From: Enterococcus sp. BWR-S5
GTDB lineage: Bacteria > Bacillota > Bacilli > Lactobacillales > Enterococcaceae
Assembly (NCBI RefSeq): GCF_016745255.1
Contig: NZ_JADOEQ010000003.1
Span: 245,952 to 309,951, forward strand
Length of the DNA stretch: 64,000 nt
Direction: 5' to 3'
Part shown: positions 9,805 to 19,175 of the stretch, piece after piece
Numbering within the stretch: position 1 is the first letter of the stretch
Layout of the letters: each line of letters starts with the position of its first letter
Translations under genes and position numbers: made by a program
Notes under the pieces: generated by a model
Database searches by the model: none
The model's input: only the letters and a program-made list of their open reading frames with translations
Told to the model about the DNA's origin: nothing

Positions 9805-10521
9805 CTAGTTTTCTGACGAACTTGTTTCAGTCGTTTCAGAACTATTACTTGTCGCTTCTTCCGGTAGATAAATACTTACTCTGATATCATCGTCAATCAG
9901 ATTAATCTTATCTGCACGAATAAACAAACCATTTTGCATCTGGAATTTATCCAAGCGGAGTAAAATATATTTTTCTTCCGGCATTACCTCTACCCATTCA
10001 GGCAGCTTATAATCTCTTTGAACAGACGCTAAAATGTCTCTGATAGGCAAGCCCAATGTTCCGATTGAAAGACTCTTTGCCTTTAACTGAACATTGCCGT
10101 CGTCCATCACATAGGGATCGAAGTACAGGTTGAACTGAATCGGATGTCCCAATATTTTGAAGCTTCCTGTCAACATCGCTTCGTTTTCCAAATAAAAATC
10201 ATAGGTAACCTCAGACCCTTTTTGGAAATCCTCTAAGTAGAAATCAATCAGTTCATTGATTTGCTGTTTATTGGATTGAATTGTCAATACAGGATTTCCA
10301 CTTCTTTGGACAGCCTTTGAAGAATCAAAATCTGGTTCCCTTACCTGAGTGACTCTAATACCGATAAATAGAACAATGCCTGCTAATACACCAATTATTG
10401 CTAAAAAAGCAATTTTCCATGGATTTATTTTTTTTCCTGTACTGTCATTCTTTAGCTGTTTGTTTCTTTTTCTCTTTTTTTCAGGCTGCTGTTTTTCTGT
10501 TTCTTCTGCCATTCTACTCAT
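9805..10521 (-). CDS. YpmS-like DUF2140 membrane protein
   Basis: A basic, charged N-terminus (about 30 residues, EKKRKRNKQ) precedes one transmembrane helix (WKIAFLAIIGVLAGIVLFIGI) and an extracellular domain of about 180 residues with PVLTIQSNKQQINELIDFYL and GSFKILGHPIQFNLYFDPY, characteristic of YpmS. The C-terminus is Ser/Thr-rich. Function is unknown. In bacilli the gene sits beside a GDSL hydrolase (ypmR), and the same pair is seen here with an 8-bp overlap. The start may be at 10521 or at the second ATG (10512). Confidence 0.85.
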   Translation of the reverse strand: MSRMAEETEKQQPEKKRKRNKQLKNDSTGKKINPWKIAFLAIIGVLAGIVLFIGIRVTQVREPDFDSSKAVQRSGNPVLTIQSNKQQINELIDFYLEDFQKGSEVTYDFYLENEAMLTGSFKILGHPIQFNLYFDPYVMDDGNVQLKAKSLSIGTLGLPIRDILASVQRDYKLPEWVEVMPEEKYILLRLDKFQMQNGLFIRADKINLIDDDIRVSIYLPEEATSNSSETTETSSSEN

Positions 10522-11401
10522 TCGCTCCTTTTTTCAACCAGTCATCCTTTGTTTCAATCATTTTTTGTCGAACAGCATTTGCCATAAGCTGATACCCAAG
10601 ATTATTAGGATGAAAATGATCTTCTTCATAAATAGCATTGTTTGTTACCGCATCTTCCGAACCTGTATCATCTTCTTCAGAGCCGGTGATACCAACATCA
10701 CCATCTACCCCTTTATAAAGAAGGTCATTAATAGGTATGAAGTACATCTTCTCCTGCTCATCAACGACAGCCTCTGTTCCTGCATTCCAATTAGTAACAA
10801 TCTGTTGCATCTCGGTGATTTCCGGGAAATATAAATAGAAGGGATTGTAGATGCCAAGAACATAGACAGGTGCTTCTTCATTATACTTGCGAATTTCATC
10901 CAGCAACGAAGTCATCTGCTTTTGATAGCTTGCCAATGGCTTGTCAAATGAATCAATAGTCAGTTTGAACACATCACCTTTGATGACTTTCATCAAATCA
11001 TTTCCGCCAACAGTTAAGGTAATCATATCTGCTTCACCAAGTTGTTTTTGGATGTCTTCACTTTTCTTGATACGCTTCAAAATCTGATCACTTCGGTCAC
11101 CGTTCTTTCCAAAGTTCTCAATTTCCACAGCATTTAGCTGAAACTTTTCTTGAATATCTTTTGCGACTATAGGAATAAAGCCGCCTGAATTAGTTAAATC
11201 TCCTACGCCCTCAGTCAGAGAATCGCCAATAGCCACATATTTAACTAATTCTTTGTTATTTTTGTTCGTGTCTTTTACATTTTGAGTATTAAAATAAGGT
11301 TGTGCCTTAGGAATCAGAAGCAGCAGCAATAATAGTGTCAATAGTGCTGTTGCGAAAGGAAGTAAAAGCATTACCCATTTCTTGTGAATCAACTGTCTCA
11401 T
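10514..11401 (-). CDS. SGNH/GDSL hydrolase (YpmR-like)
   Basis: Extracytoplasmic esterase or lipase-like enzyme. One N-terminal transmembrane anchor (about residues 8-29) is followed by GDSL block I (AIGDSLTEGVGD), block III (TVGGNDLM) and block V (DHFHPNNLGYQ), so the Ser-Asp-His triad is complete. An acidic DDTGSED insert lies before block V. The ATG at 11401 has AGAGGG upstream; the open frame starts at a TTG further out. The substrate is unknown; the membrane anchor and the YpmS neighbour suggest envelope lipids or polymers. Confidence 0.88.
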   Translation of the reverse strand: MRQLIHKKWVMLLLPFATALLTLLLLLLLIPKAQPYFNTQNVKDTNKNNKELVKYVAIGDSLTEGVGDLTNSGGFIPIVAKDIQEKFQLNAVEIENFGKNGDRSDQILKRIKKSEDIQKQLGEADMITLTVGGNDLMKVIKGDVFKLTIDSFDKPLASYQKQMTSLLDEIRKYNEEAPVYVLGIYNPFYLYFPEITEMQQIVTNWNAGTEAVVDEQEKMYFIPINDLLYKGVDGDVGITGSEEDDTGSEDAVTNNAIYEEDHFHPNNLGYQLMANAVRQKMIETKDDWLKKGANE

Positions 11402-11502
11402 TTTATCCCTCTTTCTTTGAAAGGCTCCAGGACTATAAACCAAAAATTACCTGAGATGATTATACACCGGAATCAATCTGCCGCTCCTTTTTGTAACTCA
11501 AA

Positions 11503-11538
11503 GGGTGGGACATTAACCATTTCGATTAAGTCCCACCC
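11503..11538 (-). terminator. Terminator-like hairpin after degV
   Basis: GGGTGGGAC (11503-11511) pairs with GTCCCACCC (11530-11538) in a perfect 9-bp stem. It lies 12 bp after the degV stop, but the minus-strand tail is only TTTGAG. Confidence 0.65.
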
Positions 11539-11550
11539 CATTCATGCTGC

Positions 11551-12393
11551 TTAATTTGTATAGTACATAATTGCAAATGCACCTTTTCCGGTATGTGTAG
11601 CAATAACAGGATTCGTATGCAACACAGGAATATCCATATCAGGAAACAGTTTTTGCAATCCGTCCTTAAAGTAGTTTGCCAGCTCCAGACCCTCCGCATG
11701 AGAAATACCGATTTGTCTAATATTGGAAATTTTTTCCAATTCTGATTTTAGTTCATCAAACCACTTGTTAAATGTTTTAGCTCCACGTCCTTTGACAACT
11801 GGAATCAATTCTGTATGGTCAAAGTCCATAACAACTTTCATATTAAATATATTGGAAAGCAAGCCTGTCGCTCGACTGATTCTTCCGCCTTTAACCAAGT
11901 TATCTAGTGTCGAAATACCAATATAAAGTTTTGTGTTTTCTTTAATTTTTTGAATTTCTGCTAAGATTTCTTCCGCACTCGCGCCTTCTTTAGCCATCTT
12001 CGCCGCAGCAATTACTTGGAAAGAAAGTCCTTGATCCGTGAAGTCACTATCAATAACAGTTACTTTACTCGTACTTAAATTTCCTGCTTGTCTAGCAGCC
12101 TCAACAGTACCGCTGAGCGCTTTAGTCATGTGGATAGAAATAATCTCACTACCGTCTTTTCCAAGCTCATCATAAAGCTCAACGAACTCTCCAATTGGTG
12201 GTTGGCTGGTTTTAGGCAGTGCTTTGGCAGTATCCATCATCGCCATGAAGCGTTCACCATCCAAATGATCGTCATCCGGATAAACAACACCATCAATCAT
12301 TACGGATAAGGGTATCATATGAATAGTCAAATCATCCCGTACTTCTTTTCTCATTGTACAAGAAGAATCTGTTACAATCTTTACATTTGTCAT
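11551..12393 (-). CDS. DegV family fatty acid-binding protein
   Basis: DegV/FakB-type protein: KIVTDSSCTM at the N-terminus, the PPIGEFVELYDEL segment, IISIHMTKALSGT with the lipid carboxyl-binding Ser/Thr, and LVKGGRISRATG are all present over 280 aa. FakB proteins hand fatty acids to the FakA kinase for phospholipid synthesis. No fakA is in the window, and several paralogues are usual, so the acyl specificity cannot be inferred. It is transcribed alone, divergently from the hemolysin-III gene. Confidence 0.93.
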   Translation of the reverse strand: MTNVKIVTDSSCTMRKEVRDDLTIHMIPLSVMIDGVVYPDDDHLDGERFMAMMDTAKALPKTSQPPIGEFVELYDELGKDGSEIISIHMTKALSGTVEAARQAGNLSTSKVTVIDSDFTDQGLSFQVIAAAKMAKEGASAEEILAEIQKIKENTKLYIGISTLDNLVKGGRISRATGLLSNIFNMKVVMDFDHTELIPVVKGRGAKTFNKWFDELKSELEKISNIRQIGISHAEGLELANYFKDGLQKLFPDMDIPVLHTNPVIATHTGKGAFAIMYYTN

Positions 12394-12525
12394 AAATTAA
12401 CCACTCTTTCTTTAAAAACAACCTCTATTCATGATAGAATGAATATACATGGTTTAGGTTATGGATATAGTATAACAGACCGAAAAAAATTTTTCATCAA
12501 ATTAAAATAGAAGGAAGTTGATTTC

Positions 12526-13179
12526 TTGGAAAAAGCTGAATTTTCCCGTAAATATTTGATTCTAAATGAAGTCTTGAATGCTGTGACCCATGGCATCGGC
12601 TTTGGCTTAAGTGTGGCAGGTCTAGTTGTACTATTGGTTAAGGGAGCTCACACGGGATCAGCGCTACATGTTGTTTCTTATGCACTATATGGCTCAATGT
12701 TGGTTCTGCTCTTTCTGTCCTCTACATTGTTTCATAGTCTGATTTTTACCAAAGCAAAAAAAGTCTTTCAGGTATTTGACCACAGCTCCATTTTCTTGTT
12801 GATTGCAGGAAGCTATACACCTTACTGTCTGTTAAGCGTAAATGGCTGGTTGGGTTGGACACTGTTTGGCTTGATTTGGGCAATGGCGATTTTCGGCATT
12901 GTTTATAAATCTGTGACTTTGCATAAGCAGGATACTGTAAAGCATGCCTCCACAATTATCTACATCATTATGGGCTGGCTTTGCCTGATTGCTGCAAAGC
13001 CATTATACGACAGCCTGAGCCTAACTGGTTTATCTCTATTAGTCGCAGGTGGTGTTGCTTATACATTGGGCGCACTTTTCTATAGTTTAAAAGGTGTTCG
13101 CTTTATGCATGTAGTCTGGCATCTCTTTGTTATGGCCGGCGCAGCATTTATGTATTTTTCAATTTTATTTTTCACATAA
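12526..13179 (+). CDS. Hemolysin III family membrane protein (TrhA-like)
   Basis: Seven-helix membrane protein of the YqfA/TrhA/PAQR-like family. Signature elements are NAVTHGIGF near the N-terminus, SSTLFHSL, FDHSSIFLLIAGSYTPY and HVVWHLFVMAGA, which carry the conserved His/Asp/Ser metal-site residues. Homologues are linked to membrane fluidity; haemolytic activity should not be assumed. Translation appears to start at a TTG (12526), 8 bases after GGAAG. It is the only plus-strand gene in this part and converges with galE. Confidence 0.9.
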   Translation: MEKAEFSRKYLILNEVLNAVTHGIGFGLSVAGLVVLLVKGAHTGSALHVVSYALYGSMLVLLFLSSTLFHSLIFTKAKKVFQVFDHSSIFLLIAGSYTPYCLLSVNGWLGWTLFGLIWAMAIFGIVYKSVTLHKQDTVKHASTIIYIIMGWLCLIAAKPLYDSLSLTGLSLLVAGGVAYTLGALFYSLKGVRFMHVVWHLFVMAGAAFMYFSILFFT

Positions 13180-13223
13180 GTCTTTTCTGAAACTAAAATG
13201 TACTATGTAAATAGAAGAAAATA

Positions 13224-13259
13224 AAGCATGAGATTGGATTACATTCCAAAGTCATGCTT
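13224..13259. terminator. Bidirectional terminator between trhA-like gene and galE
   Basis: AAGCATGA (13224-13231) pairs with TCATGCTT (13252-13259); the stem continues inward with TTGG/CCAA after a 2-bp mismatch. The plus strand continues CATTTTTC and the minus strand TATTTTC, so it can serve both convergent genes. Confidence 0.75.
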
Positions 13260-13289
13260 CATTTTTCAAACTTGAACGACGAAATGTAG

Positions 13290-14321
13290 CTACTCATTGT
13301 CATAGCCGTTTGGATGCTTCAATTGCCAGTGCCAAGTATCCTGACACATTTCTTCAATTGTGTAAGTTGGAACCCAGTCAAGAACTCTCTTTGCTTTTTC
13401 AATAGAAGCAAACGATTCAGCTGTATCTCCCAGTCGCTTCTCTGTATAGTCAAAGGGTATTTTCTTCCCAATGGCTTCTTCGAAGGCTTGTAAAATTTCC
13501 AAAACAGAATATCCCTTTCCGCTACCTAAGTTGATTGCTTCAAAGCGAGATGTTTCATCCTGAGAATCCAATAGGTTGTTCATCGCCGCAACATGACCTG
13601 CTGCTAAATCGTCAATATGAAGATAATCTCTGACACTCGTTCCATCTGGTGTAGGAAAGTCATGTCCATAAATTTGCAGCTTCGGAAGCTTTCCAATAGC
13701 TACCTGTGTAATATAGGGAGCTAGATTATTAGGTAAGCCATTAGGGTCTTCTCCTAAATTGCTGCTTTTGTGTGCCCCAAGCGGATTAAAGAACCGCAGA
13801 GAAATGAACCTCCATCGACTATCTGATTCAGCCAAATCCTGAAGAATTTGTTCAATCATTACCTTTGTTCTACCGTAGGTGTTCGTAGGCTTTCGTTGCG
13901 CTGATTCTTTGACGGGTAACTCTTTCGGATTGCCATAAACGGTTGCCGATGAACTGAATACCAGACGGTAAACATCATACTCCTCCATAACAGTTAGCAA
14001 GTTTAGCATTATTTCCAAATTATTCCGATAGTAGTGTAAGGGCATTTGTGACGATTCTCCAACCGACTTGTACCCTGCCAGATTAATGACTCCGGAAATC
14101 TCATTTTCATCAAAGATTTTTTTAACCTCCTCAAGCTGAGTGAGGTCAGCACGATAGCTTTTGACAGATTGCCCTGTAATTGCTTGGATTGCCGAAATTA
14201 CTGCTAGATTTGAATGACTGAAATCATCTGCAATAATTACTTTTTGATTTTTCTCTAATAGCTTAACTACTGTATGTGAACCGACATAGCCGGCACCACC
14301 TGCAACTAAAATTGCTGTCAT
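13290..14321 (-). CDS. galE: UDP-glucose 4-epimerase
   Basis: Extended short-chain dehydrogenase: GGAGYVGSHTVVKLLE (NAD binding), SSSATVYGNP and the catalytic TYGRTKVMIEQ (YxxxK), then NLGSGKGYSVLEI. It interconverts UDP-glucose and UDP-galactose for the Leloir pathway or for cell-wall sugars. No other gal gene is adjacent, so the second role is plausible. Length 343 aa is slightly above the usual 330. The 335-bp gap upstream (14322-14655) should hold the galE promoter and, on the other strand, the LexA-controlled promoter. Confidence 0.95.
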   Translation of the reverse strand: MTAILVAGGAGYVGSHTVVKLLEKNQKVIIADDFSHSNLAVISAIQAITGQSVKSYRADLTQLEEVKKIFDENEISGVINLAGYKSVGESSQMPLHYYRNNLEIMLNLLTVMEEYDVYRLVFSSSATVYGNPKELPVKESAQRKPTNTYGRTKVMIEQILQDLAESDSRWRFISLRFFNPLGAHKSSNLGEDPNGLPNNLAPYITQVAIGKLPKLQIYGHDFPTPDGTSVRDYLHIDDLAAGHVAAMNNLLDSQDETSRFEAINLGSGKGYSVLEILQAFEEAIGKKIPFDYTEKRLGDTAESFASIEKAKRVLDWVPTYTIEEMCQDTWHWQLKHPNGYDNE

Positions 14322-14583
14322 GATTCATTCCCCATTTCTTGTGTTTTATATTCCCTTATAGTTTCTAACTCTTAAAATTATTCGTTAGAAAACAGTTTAT
14401 AAGAATTGTCATGTTTACCACTAGGAGATATCTCATAGTTAAAGCAAAGAAATTCTAGTTCGTGAGATAGTTTGAATACTATCAATGCATTTCTTAACAG
14501 AAATAGAATTTAGCGTTAAGCCGATAAACAGTACGAATGTTCTCTTCAATTGTTCTTTAGATATAAAAAAAGAAAGTTTCTAC

Positions 14584-14633
14584 TTTACAAAGCGAACAAA
14601 TATTCGTATAATACTATTACGAACAAATGTTCG
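14584..14633 (+). promoter_or_regulatory. Promoter with two LexA (SOS) boxes
   Basis: TTTACA (14584-14589), a 17-bp spacer and TATAAT (14607-14612) form a strong SigA promoter. CGAACAAATATTCG (14593-14606) fills the spacer, and CGAACAAATGTTCG (14620-14633) covers the expected start point. The second fits the Gram-positive LexA consensus CGAACRNRYGTTCG at every position; the first has one mismatch. LexA bound at either site would block RNA polymerase. Confidence 0.85.
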
Positions 14634-14655
14634 ATCATTTTGTGAGGTGATGAAA

Positions 14656-14856
14656 ATGAAATCAGTACGTCGCGGCGGGTTCATATTCTTTGTTTTATTT
14701 ATTGGTATTTTTCTAGGTACGTTGGGCTTAAAATCTGCATTGCTGATCGTCGGCCCACTATTTATCATATGGTTTATGCTTTGGGATGAAAAGCGTTATA
14801 GCCAGCAACGAAGAAGACAGGAAGAACACTATACTGTCTATCGGAAATATCAATAA
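14656..14856 (+). CDS. Small membrane protein under predicted LexA control
   Basis: A 66-residue protein starting at the ATG at 14656, with GAGGTG correctly spaced upstream. A short basic N-terminus (KSVRRGG) is followed by two hydrophobic segments (about 8-26 and 28-45), then a charged tail (DEKRYSQQRRRQEEHY). The open frame extends upstream to 14485, but that part overlaps the promoter and has no ribosome site. I do not recognise a family. Its two SOS boxes suggest induction by DNA damage. A cell-division inhibitor or a small membrane toxin are possibilities only; there is no LysM domain as in YneA. Confidence 0.8.
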   Translation: MKSVRRGGFIFFVLFIGIFLGTLGLKSALLIVGPLFIIWFMLWDEKRYSQQRRRQEEHYTVYRKYQ

Positions 14857-15063
14857 TCCGCTTGATTGAGCATTAGATGCATTAGCTGGAATACTTTATC
14901 ACCCTGACAGCCCCCTGTCGGCATAAAGCTGCTTTGCTCTGATTGCTTCAATCCTATTTAAATAAAGAGGTTGTGAACATAATGATTCGTTTAAGCATCA
15001 AGTGAGCATTTCCTATTCTCTTCTTTGCTTATTTATTAAACAATCGCAATCGTTTTAAGCAAA

Positions 15064-15099
15064 AGCCGGAAATTCACAAATTTTTGTGAATTTCCGGCT
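15064..15099 (+). terminator. Strong terminator, 207 bp after the SOS gene
   Basis: A perfect 17-bp stem, AGCCGGAAATTCACAAA (15064-15080) with its complement at 15083-15099, is followed by TTTTTG on the plus strand. The stretch 14857-15063 before it shows no open frame with a ribosome site. It may be a long 3' untranslated region of the SOS gene or contain a small RNA. Confidence 0.8.
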
Positions 15100-15127
15100 T
15101 TTTGTTTGAAGACTGCTTCAGAAGAAA

Positions 15128-15167
15128 AAGAGAGTTTGAGACCCTATATTCAGTCTCAAACTCTCTT
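15128..15167 (-). terminator. Terminator of apt
   Basis: A perfect 15-bp stem (AAGAGAGTTTGAGAC at 15128-15142, complement at 15153-15167) lies 4 bp after the apt stop codon on the minus strand. The run following on the minus strand is TTTTTCTTC. Confidence 0.85.
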
Positions 15168-15171
15168 ATTT

Positions 15172-15684
15172 TTAGTAATCCATCAAAGTAACGATTTCAT
15201 AATTAGAAATCTTGTCTCTTCCATGTAAATCAAGTAACTCAATAAGGAAGGCACAGCCAACCACTACGCCACCTAACTCTTCAACTAATTGAGTCGTTGC
15301 TTGGATGGTTCCGCCTGTAGCCAATAAATCATCACAAATCAGCACTCTCTGACCTGGTAAAATCGCATCTTTATGAATCGTCAATGTATCGGTACCGTAT
15401 TCCAAATCATAGGTTACTTCGATTGTTTCACGAGGTAGTTTTCCTTTCTTACGAACTGGTGCAAAACCAACACCCAACTCATAAGCAACTGGACAGCCTA
15501 CAATAAAGCCACGCGCTTCCGGTCCGACAACCATATCAATTCTTTTTTCTTTTGCATAATCAACAATTTGTTTTGTTGCTTCACGGTAAGCATCTCCGTT
15601 TGCCATTAAAGGTGAAATATCTCGGAAGACGATTCCTTTTTCAGGATAATCAGGTATGCTGGCAATATAATCTTTCAAATTCAT
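15172..15684 (-). CDS. apt: Adenine phosphoribosyltransferase
   Basis: Converts adenine and PRPP to AMP in purine salvage. The 170-aa protein starts [20 protein letters not shown] and holds [15 protein letters not shown] and the PRPP-binding loop [13 protein letters not shown]. The ATG at 15684 is preferred over the upstream frame start at 15702, because GAGGAGG lies at the right distance. It follows recJ by 1 bp, the usual recJ-apt pairing in Firmicutes. Confidence 0.97.
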   Translation of the reverse strand: MNLKDYIASIPDYPEKGIVFRDISPLMANGDAYREATKQIVDYAKEKRIDMVVGPEARGFIVGCPVAYELGVGFAPVRKKGKLPRETIEVTYDLEYGTDTLTIHKDAILPGQRVLICDDLLATGGTIQATTQLVEELGGVVVGCAFLIELLDLHGRDKISNYEIVTLMDY

Positions 15685-15685
15685 G

Positions 15686-17998
15686 TTACTTTTCCTCCTC
15701 ATTCAACAGCCACTGCAGTAAGACTTTACGGTCACTATATAATAAAAATTCTTCGACCTTTATCCTTTTCAAACGCTTTTGATATACTGCGCTCTCTGTC
15801 AGCGGATGATTTTCAGGGTTATTTACATTTCTTAAAACACCGTCTTCTATTGTAACAAATCCTAAATCAAAAAACACCTGAATCATAAAAATTAATAGCT
15901 TTTCTTGAATATTTAGATACTGAGCGACAGTTTTCAGCTTATAACGGATGTCAATGCTTTCCTGTTTGCGAATCAAGGCATAGAGCTTTGAATACTGTTC
16001 CCTTGTGCCCATTCCATTCAGGTAAGCTTCGTCAGTTGACAGCCCCATGATATAAATTCGGCTGACCTCTGTTTGAGCAACCAGCTGCTTCATCTCAATA
16101 ATGTCATCAGGACAATCGACAAATACAAGCTGTTCGATAGATGTGCCTTGTGTTTCAATAGAAAACTGTTCCATTGATGTAAAGTGAATCCCTTTTGCCT
16201 GCTCTTTCTCTATCCATTTGAAACTTTCTTTTTGAAAATAGACAAACAGGGTATTTTCCTGAGGAATTTCCTGTTGTTGATTTGATTTCCCACGAAGATC
16301 AAACAGCTGCAGTTCTTCGATTGCATAATCCTCCGCCATCAATTGCGGTTTTTTATTCCCGTTCCACTCATTGATGGATAATTTACCGGCAATGTTGCAG
16401 GGAATATCTGAAAACTCTTTGGCTTCTTTCCCCATCTGAAAAGCGATAACATCTAAATTAGCGGAGCCATCTGTCAGCTGTAATTTTAGGTGATTTTGTG
16501 CTGCACCAATCTGTCGAACCTGAACAGCTTGCACCTGCTTGTATGCAAAACTAGGCATTGGATTATCTGTTCCAAAAGGAGCAAGCAATTTTAGCTGATT
16601 GATAAATGGAATAGTGGTCTCCTCAATGGTTAAGACCTCATCAATAATCAGCTCCTGTCCTTGTGAAAGGTCTAATTGATTTCGCTCAACATACGTGTCT
16701 AAATGCTCTCGAACCTTTTCGATATTCTCCACAGGCAGAGTCATTCCGGCTGCCATATGATGTCCACCAAAATGAGTGAACAAATCTCGCACTTCGTTCA
16801 ACGCATCATACAAATTCAATGCAGAAACACTTCTTCCTGAGCCCTTGGCAGACTCTCCAGCTTCATCGATGGTTAAAACAATGGCAGGCTTACCTGTTTC
16901 CTGCATAATTCGCCCGGCTACAATTCCTAAGACTCCCTCGTGCCACCCTTTTTGCGCCAATACATGAATGGATGCATCAGGATTCAGCATAGCAAAAGCC
17001 TCAGTGGTGATTGTATCAACAATATTCTTGCGTTCATTATTCGTCTCTTCAATAAACGCTGCAATTTCCATCGCCTGTTCCTCATCAAAGGTGGTCATCA
17101 GCTCAACACCTGGTGCTGCTTCACCCAATCGTCCTAAAGCATTCAGTCTTGGTCCAATTGCAAAACCGACATTTTCCTCTGAAAGTCCATCCTTTTTTAA
17201 GCCGGCAGATTGAACCAATGCGTCCAGTCCTATACGGTCACCCGTCTGAATCATTTTTAATCCAAGCTGAACCAATGTGCGGTTTTCTCCAGTCAAGGAT
17301 ACTAAGTCGGCAATCGTTCCAATGGCAACTAAATCCAAAAATTCTACCGGAACTTCTCCTAAAAGAGCTGTAGCCACTTTGAATGCCACACCTACTCCTG
17401 CAAGTTCAGAAAACGGGTATGTCCCTTCCGGATGCTTAGGATGGATAATGGCAAAAGCTTTAGGTAATTCCTGAGGTAATTCGTGGTGATCTGTAATGAT
17501 TACATCTACCTGCTGCTCTTGTGCATAGGCGACTGCTTCGTGACCTGCTACACCATTATCAACTGTTACAATTAGTTGAATCCCCTCGTCAATTTTCTCT
17601 TTGAAGACAGAAAGATTCGGTCCATAGCCATGGATAAAACGATTAGGAAGAAAATATTCTACTTCTCCGCCAATTAACTCTATTGCTTCTTTCATCACTG
17701 TTGTACTAGTAATACCATCAGCATCATAGTCACCATAAACAAGGATTCGCTCTCCTTGTTCGACTGCTCGTTGAATACGTTCTACAGCCTTCGCCATATC
17801 ATGAATCAGCTGTGGATCATGCAGGGCTTCCAATGTGGGTGTGAGAAACAAGTCAAGTTGTTCTGCGGTCTGAATCCCCCGCTGCCACAAAAGCTTACCG
17901 ATGAGAGGGCTGATATCTTTTTCATTTAATAATGTTTGAAATTCATCAGAAAATGTTGGATTATCTGGATATTTCCATATGTATTTAGATTTTTTCAC
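15686..17998 (-). CDS. recJ: Single-stranded-DNA exonuclease RecJ
   Basis: 5'-3' exonuclease in recombination and mismatch repair. The DHH phosphoesterase motifs are complete: [13 protein letters not shown] (motif I), [12 protein letters not shown] (motif III, DHH) and [12 protein letters not shown] (DHHA1). A C-terminal region of about 250 residues beyond the OB fold is typical of Firmicute RecJ. The GTG at 17998 is chosen: AGGAG is 7 bases upstream, while the open frame only extends further to a TTG at 18034. Length is then 770 aa. Confidence 0.95.
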   Translation of the reverse strand: MKKSKYIWKYPDNPTFSDEFQTLLNEKDISPLIGKLLWQRGIQTAEQLDLFLTPTLEALHDPQLIHDMAKAVERIQRAVEQGERILVYGDYDADGITSTTVMKEAIELIGGEVEYFLPNRFIHGYGPNLSVFKEKIDEGIQLIVTVDNGVAGHEAVAYAQEQQVDVIITDHHELPQELPKAFAIIHPKHPEGTYPFSELAGVGVAFKVATALLGEVPVEFLDLVAIGTIADLVSLTGENRTLVQLGLKMIQTGDRIGLDALVQSAGLKKDGLSEENVGFAIGPRLNALGRLGEAAPGVELMTTFDEEQAMEIAAFIEETNNERKNIVDTITTEAFAMLNPDASIHVLAQKGWHEGVLGIVAGRIMQETGKPAIVLTIDEAGESAKGSGRSVSALNLYDALNEVRDLFTHFGGHHMAAGMTLPVENIEKVREHLDTYVERNQLDLSQGQELIIDEVLTIEETTIPFINQLKLLAPFGTDNPMPSFAYKQVQAVQVRQIGAAQNHLKLQLTDGSANLDVIAFQMGKEAKEFSDIPCNIAGKLSINEWNGNKKPQLMAEDYAIEELQLFDLRGKSNQQQEIPQENTLFVYFQKESFKWIEKEQAKGIHFTSMEQFSIETQGTSIEQLVFVDCPDDIIEMKQLVAQTEVSRIYIMGLSTDEAYLNGMGTREQYSKLYALIRKQESIDIRYKLKTVAQYLNIQEKLLIFMIQVFFDLGFVTIEDGVLRNVNNPENHPLTESAVYQKRLKRIKVEEFLLYSDRKVLLQWLLNEEEK

Positions 17999-18145
17999 AT
18001 CGTCACTCCTAACCAAGTAATTATAACAAAACAAAGGTAAAAACTAAAGATAAGCCAATTTTAATTTTTCAGACTGTACCAGATAATCATCGTACATTCA
18101 TCCATTGATTTACCTCAGACAAGTAATCCTTTAGTTGGATAGAAA

Positions 18146-18171
18146 ACGAGTGGATGACTTCATCCACTCGT
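18146..18171 (-). terminator. Terminator of the downstream lipoprotein gene
   Basis: ACGAGTGGATGA (18146-18157) and TCATCCACTCGT (18160-18171) form a perfect 12-bp stem followed by TTTTC on the minus strand. It lies after the lipoprotein gene at 18203 and before recJ. Confidence 0.75.
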
Positions 18172-18202
18172 TGATTTCAGAATAATGTACAAGTATATTA
18201 TT

Positions 18203-18592
18203 CTATTTTTTATACTCATCAGAAGAGTAAATCATTGTAACCTCACCTGTCATATCCGTTTGATAAACGATCATCACAGTAACAACTAAATCCTCCAACT
18301 TTTTTTCCAGCTTCACAGTCGTTTGGTCTTGTTCAGTTACCGGCGAATTCGCGAGGATAAACTCCTCCTCTTCCTTCAAATAGTCCATGTATTCGTTCAG
18401 CTCATCTTCAGATATTTCTCCGGCTTTGTAGGTGAGCTCTGTATGGACAAGTTCTTTTGCTCCAACGGCTTTATAGAAGGAAGCAATCTTATTTTTGCTT
18501 ACCTCTATTTCCTCAGTCATGCTGGAACTACAGCCTGTGTGGAGAAAAAGCACCATCAGCAATACACTAACTGCTGCAATACCCCTCTTCAT
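18203..18592 (-). CDS. Small lipoprotein of unknown function
   Basis: A 129-aa protein with a lipoprotein signal peptide: basic KR, a hydrophobic core and the lipobox LHTGC with Cys21 as the lipidation site. The mature part is rich in Glu and Lys, has a helical middle (ELNEYMDYLKEEEEFIL) and ends in two likely beta strands (DLVVTVMIVYQTD, GEVTMIYSS). It is not assigned to a family. It is a single gene with its own terminator. Confidence 0.75.
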   Translation of the reverse strand: MKRGIAAVSVLLMVLFLHTGCSSSMTEEIEVSKNKIASFYKAVGAKELVHTELTYKAGEISEDELNEYMDYLKEEEEFILANSPVTEQDQTTVKLEKKLEDLVVTVMIVYQTDMTGEVTMIYSSDEYKK

Positions 18593-18737
18593 TCAATTGC
18601 TCCTTTTGATTAACAAAAATTTTTTCTAGTTATTCATTTATTTCGTCTATTCTATGATTCTCTGCGTTAACTCACTGCCATACTAGCTGAAATAGCAGAA
18701 TATTCGTCAAATAAGCGGTAGCTTGATCACTGCCTCT

Positions 18738-19037
18738 TTAATATTCAGCCGCAACAGGTAATACTTTCGTTTTGCAGCTGCTCATATTTAACAGCGAGTA
18801 AAATGCTTTGGCTGTGCTGTTGTTGCTTCCGGCAGTCATCGCCTTTTTCGCATCCTCCATCGTTTCCCACGTTACTAAATCAATCCATACATCTTCATCA
18901 AGAAGCTGACGCCAAGAAATAAAGCCCTTTTGCTTAGAAACAACCTCATCATGAAGTTTTTTTGTGGCAGCAATAAATTCTTCTTCAGAAACATCCTTTT
19001 TCAATTTAAATGAAAACATCCACACTGCTTTTGACAT
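18738..19037 (-). CDS. Antibiotic biosynthesis monooxygenase-like (ABM) protein
   Basis: A 99-residue protein starting MSKAVWMFSFKLKKDVSEEE, preceded by GAGGGTG at the right distance (ATG at 19037; the open frame extends to 19064). It resembles dimeric alpha-beta barrel (ABM/YgiN-like) proteins in size and in the pattern KLHDEVVSKQKGFISWRQL...WIDLVTWETMEDAKKAM. Such proteins act on quinones, haem or unknown substrates; none can be named here. Assignment rests on pattern only. Confidence 0.65.
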   Translation of the reverse strand: MSKAVWMFSFKLKKDVSEEEFIAATKKLHDEVVSKQKGFISWRQLLDEDVWIDLVTWETMEDAKKAMTAGSNNSTAKAFYSLLNMSSCKTKVLPVAAEY

Positions 19038-19175
19038 AATTTCACCCTCATTCTTCAAATTCAACTCTTTTCATTATCAGTCTATAGTACCGCTTACAAC
19101 GTGTCAAATCAGCAAAAAAGAGCGATGCAACAAGTACATCACCCTTTTCTCGGCAAGTAGTTACCTACATTCTAA

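Noticed and set aside
12526..13179. Hemolysin III as a toxin
   Set aside because: The family is a widespread membrane protein group; the name is historical and gives no evidence of toxicity.
14485..14655. N-terminal extension of the SOS gene open frame
   Set aside because: It runs through the promoter and both LexA boxes, has no ribosome site, and the ATG at 14656 has a good one.
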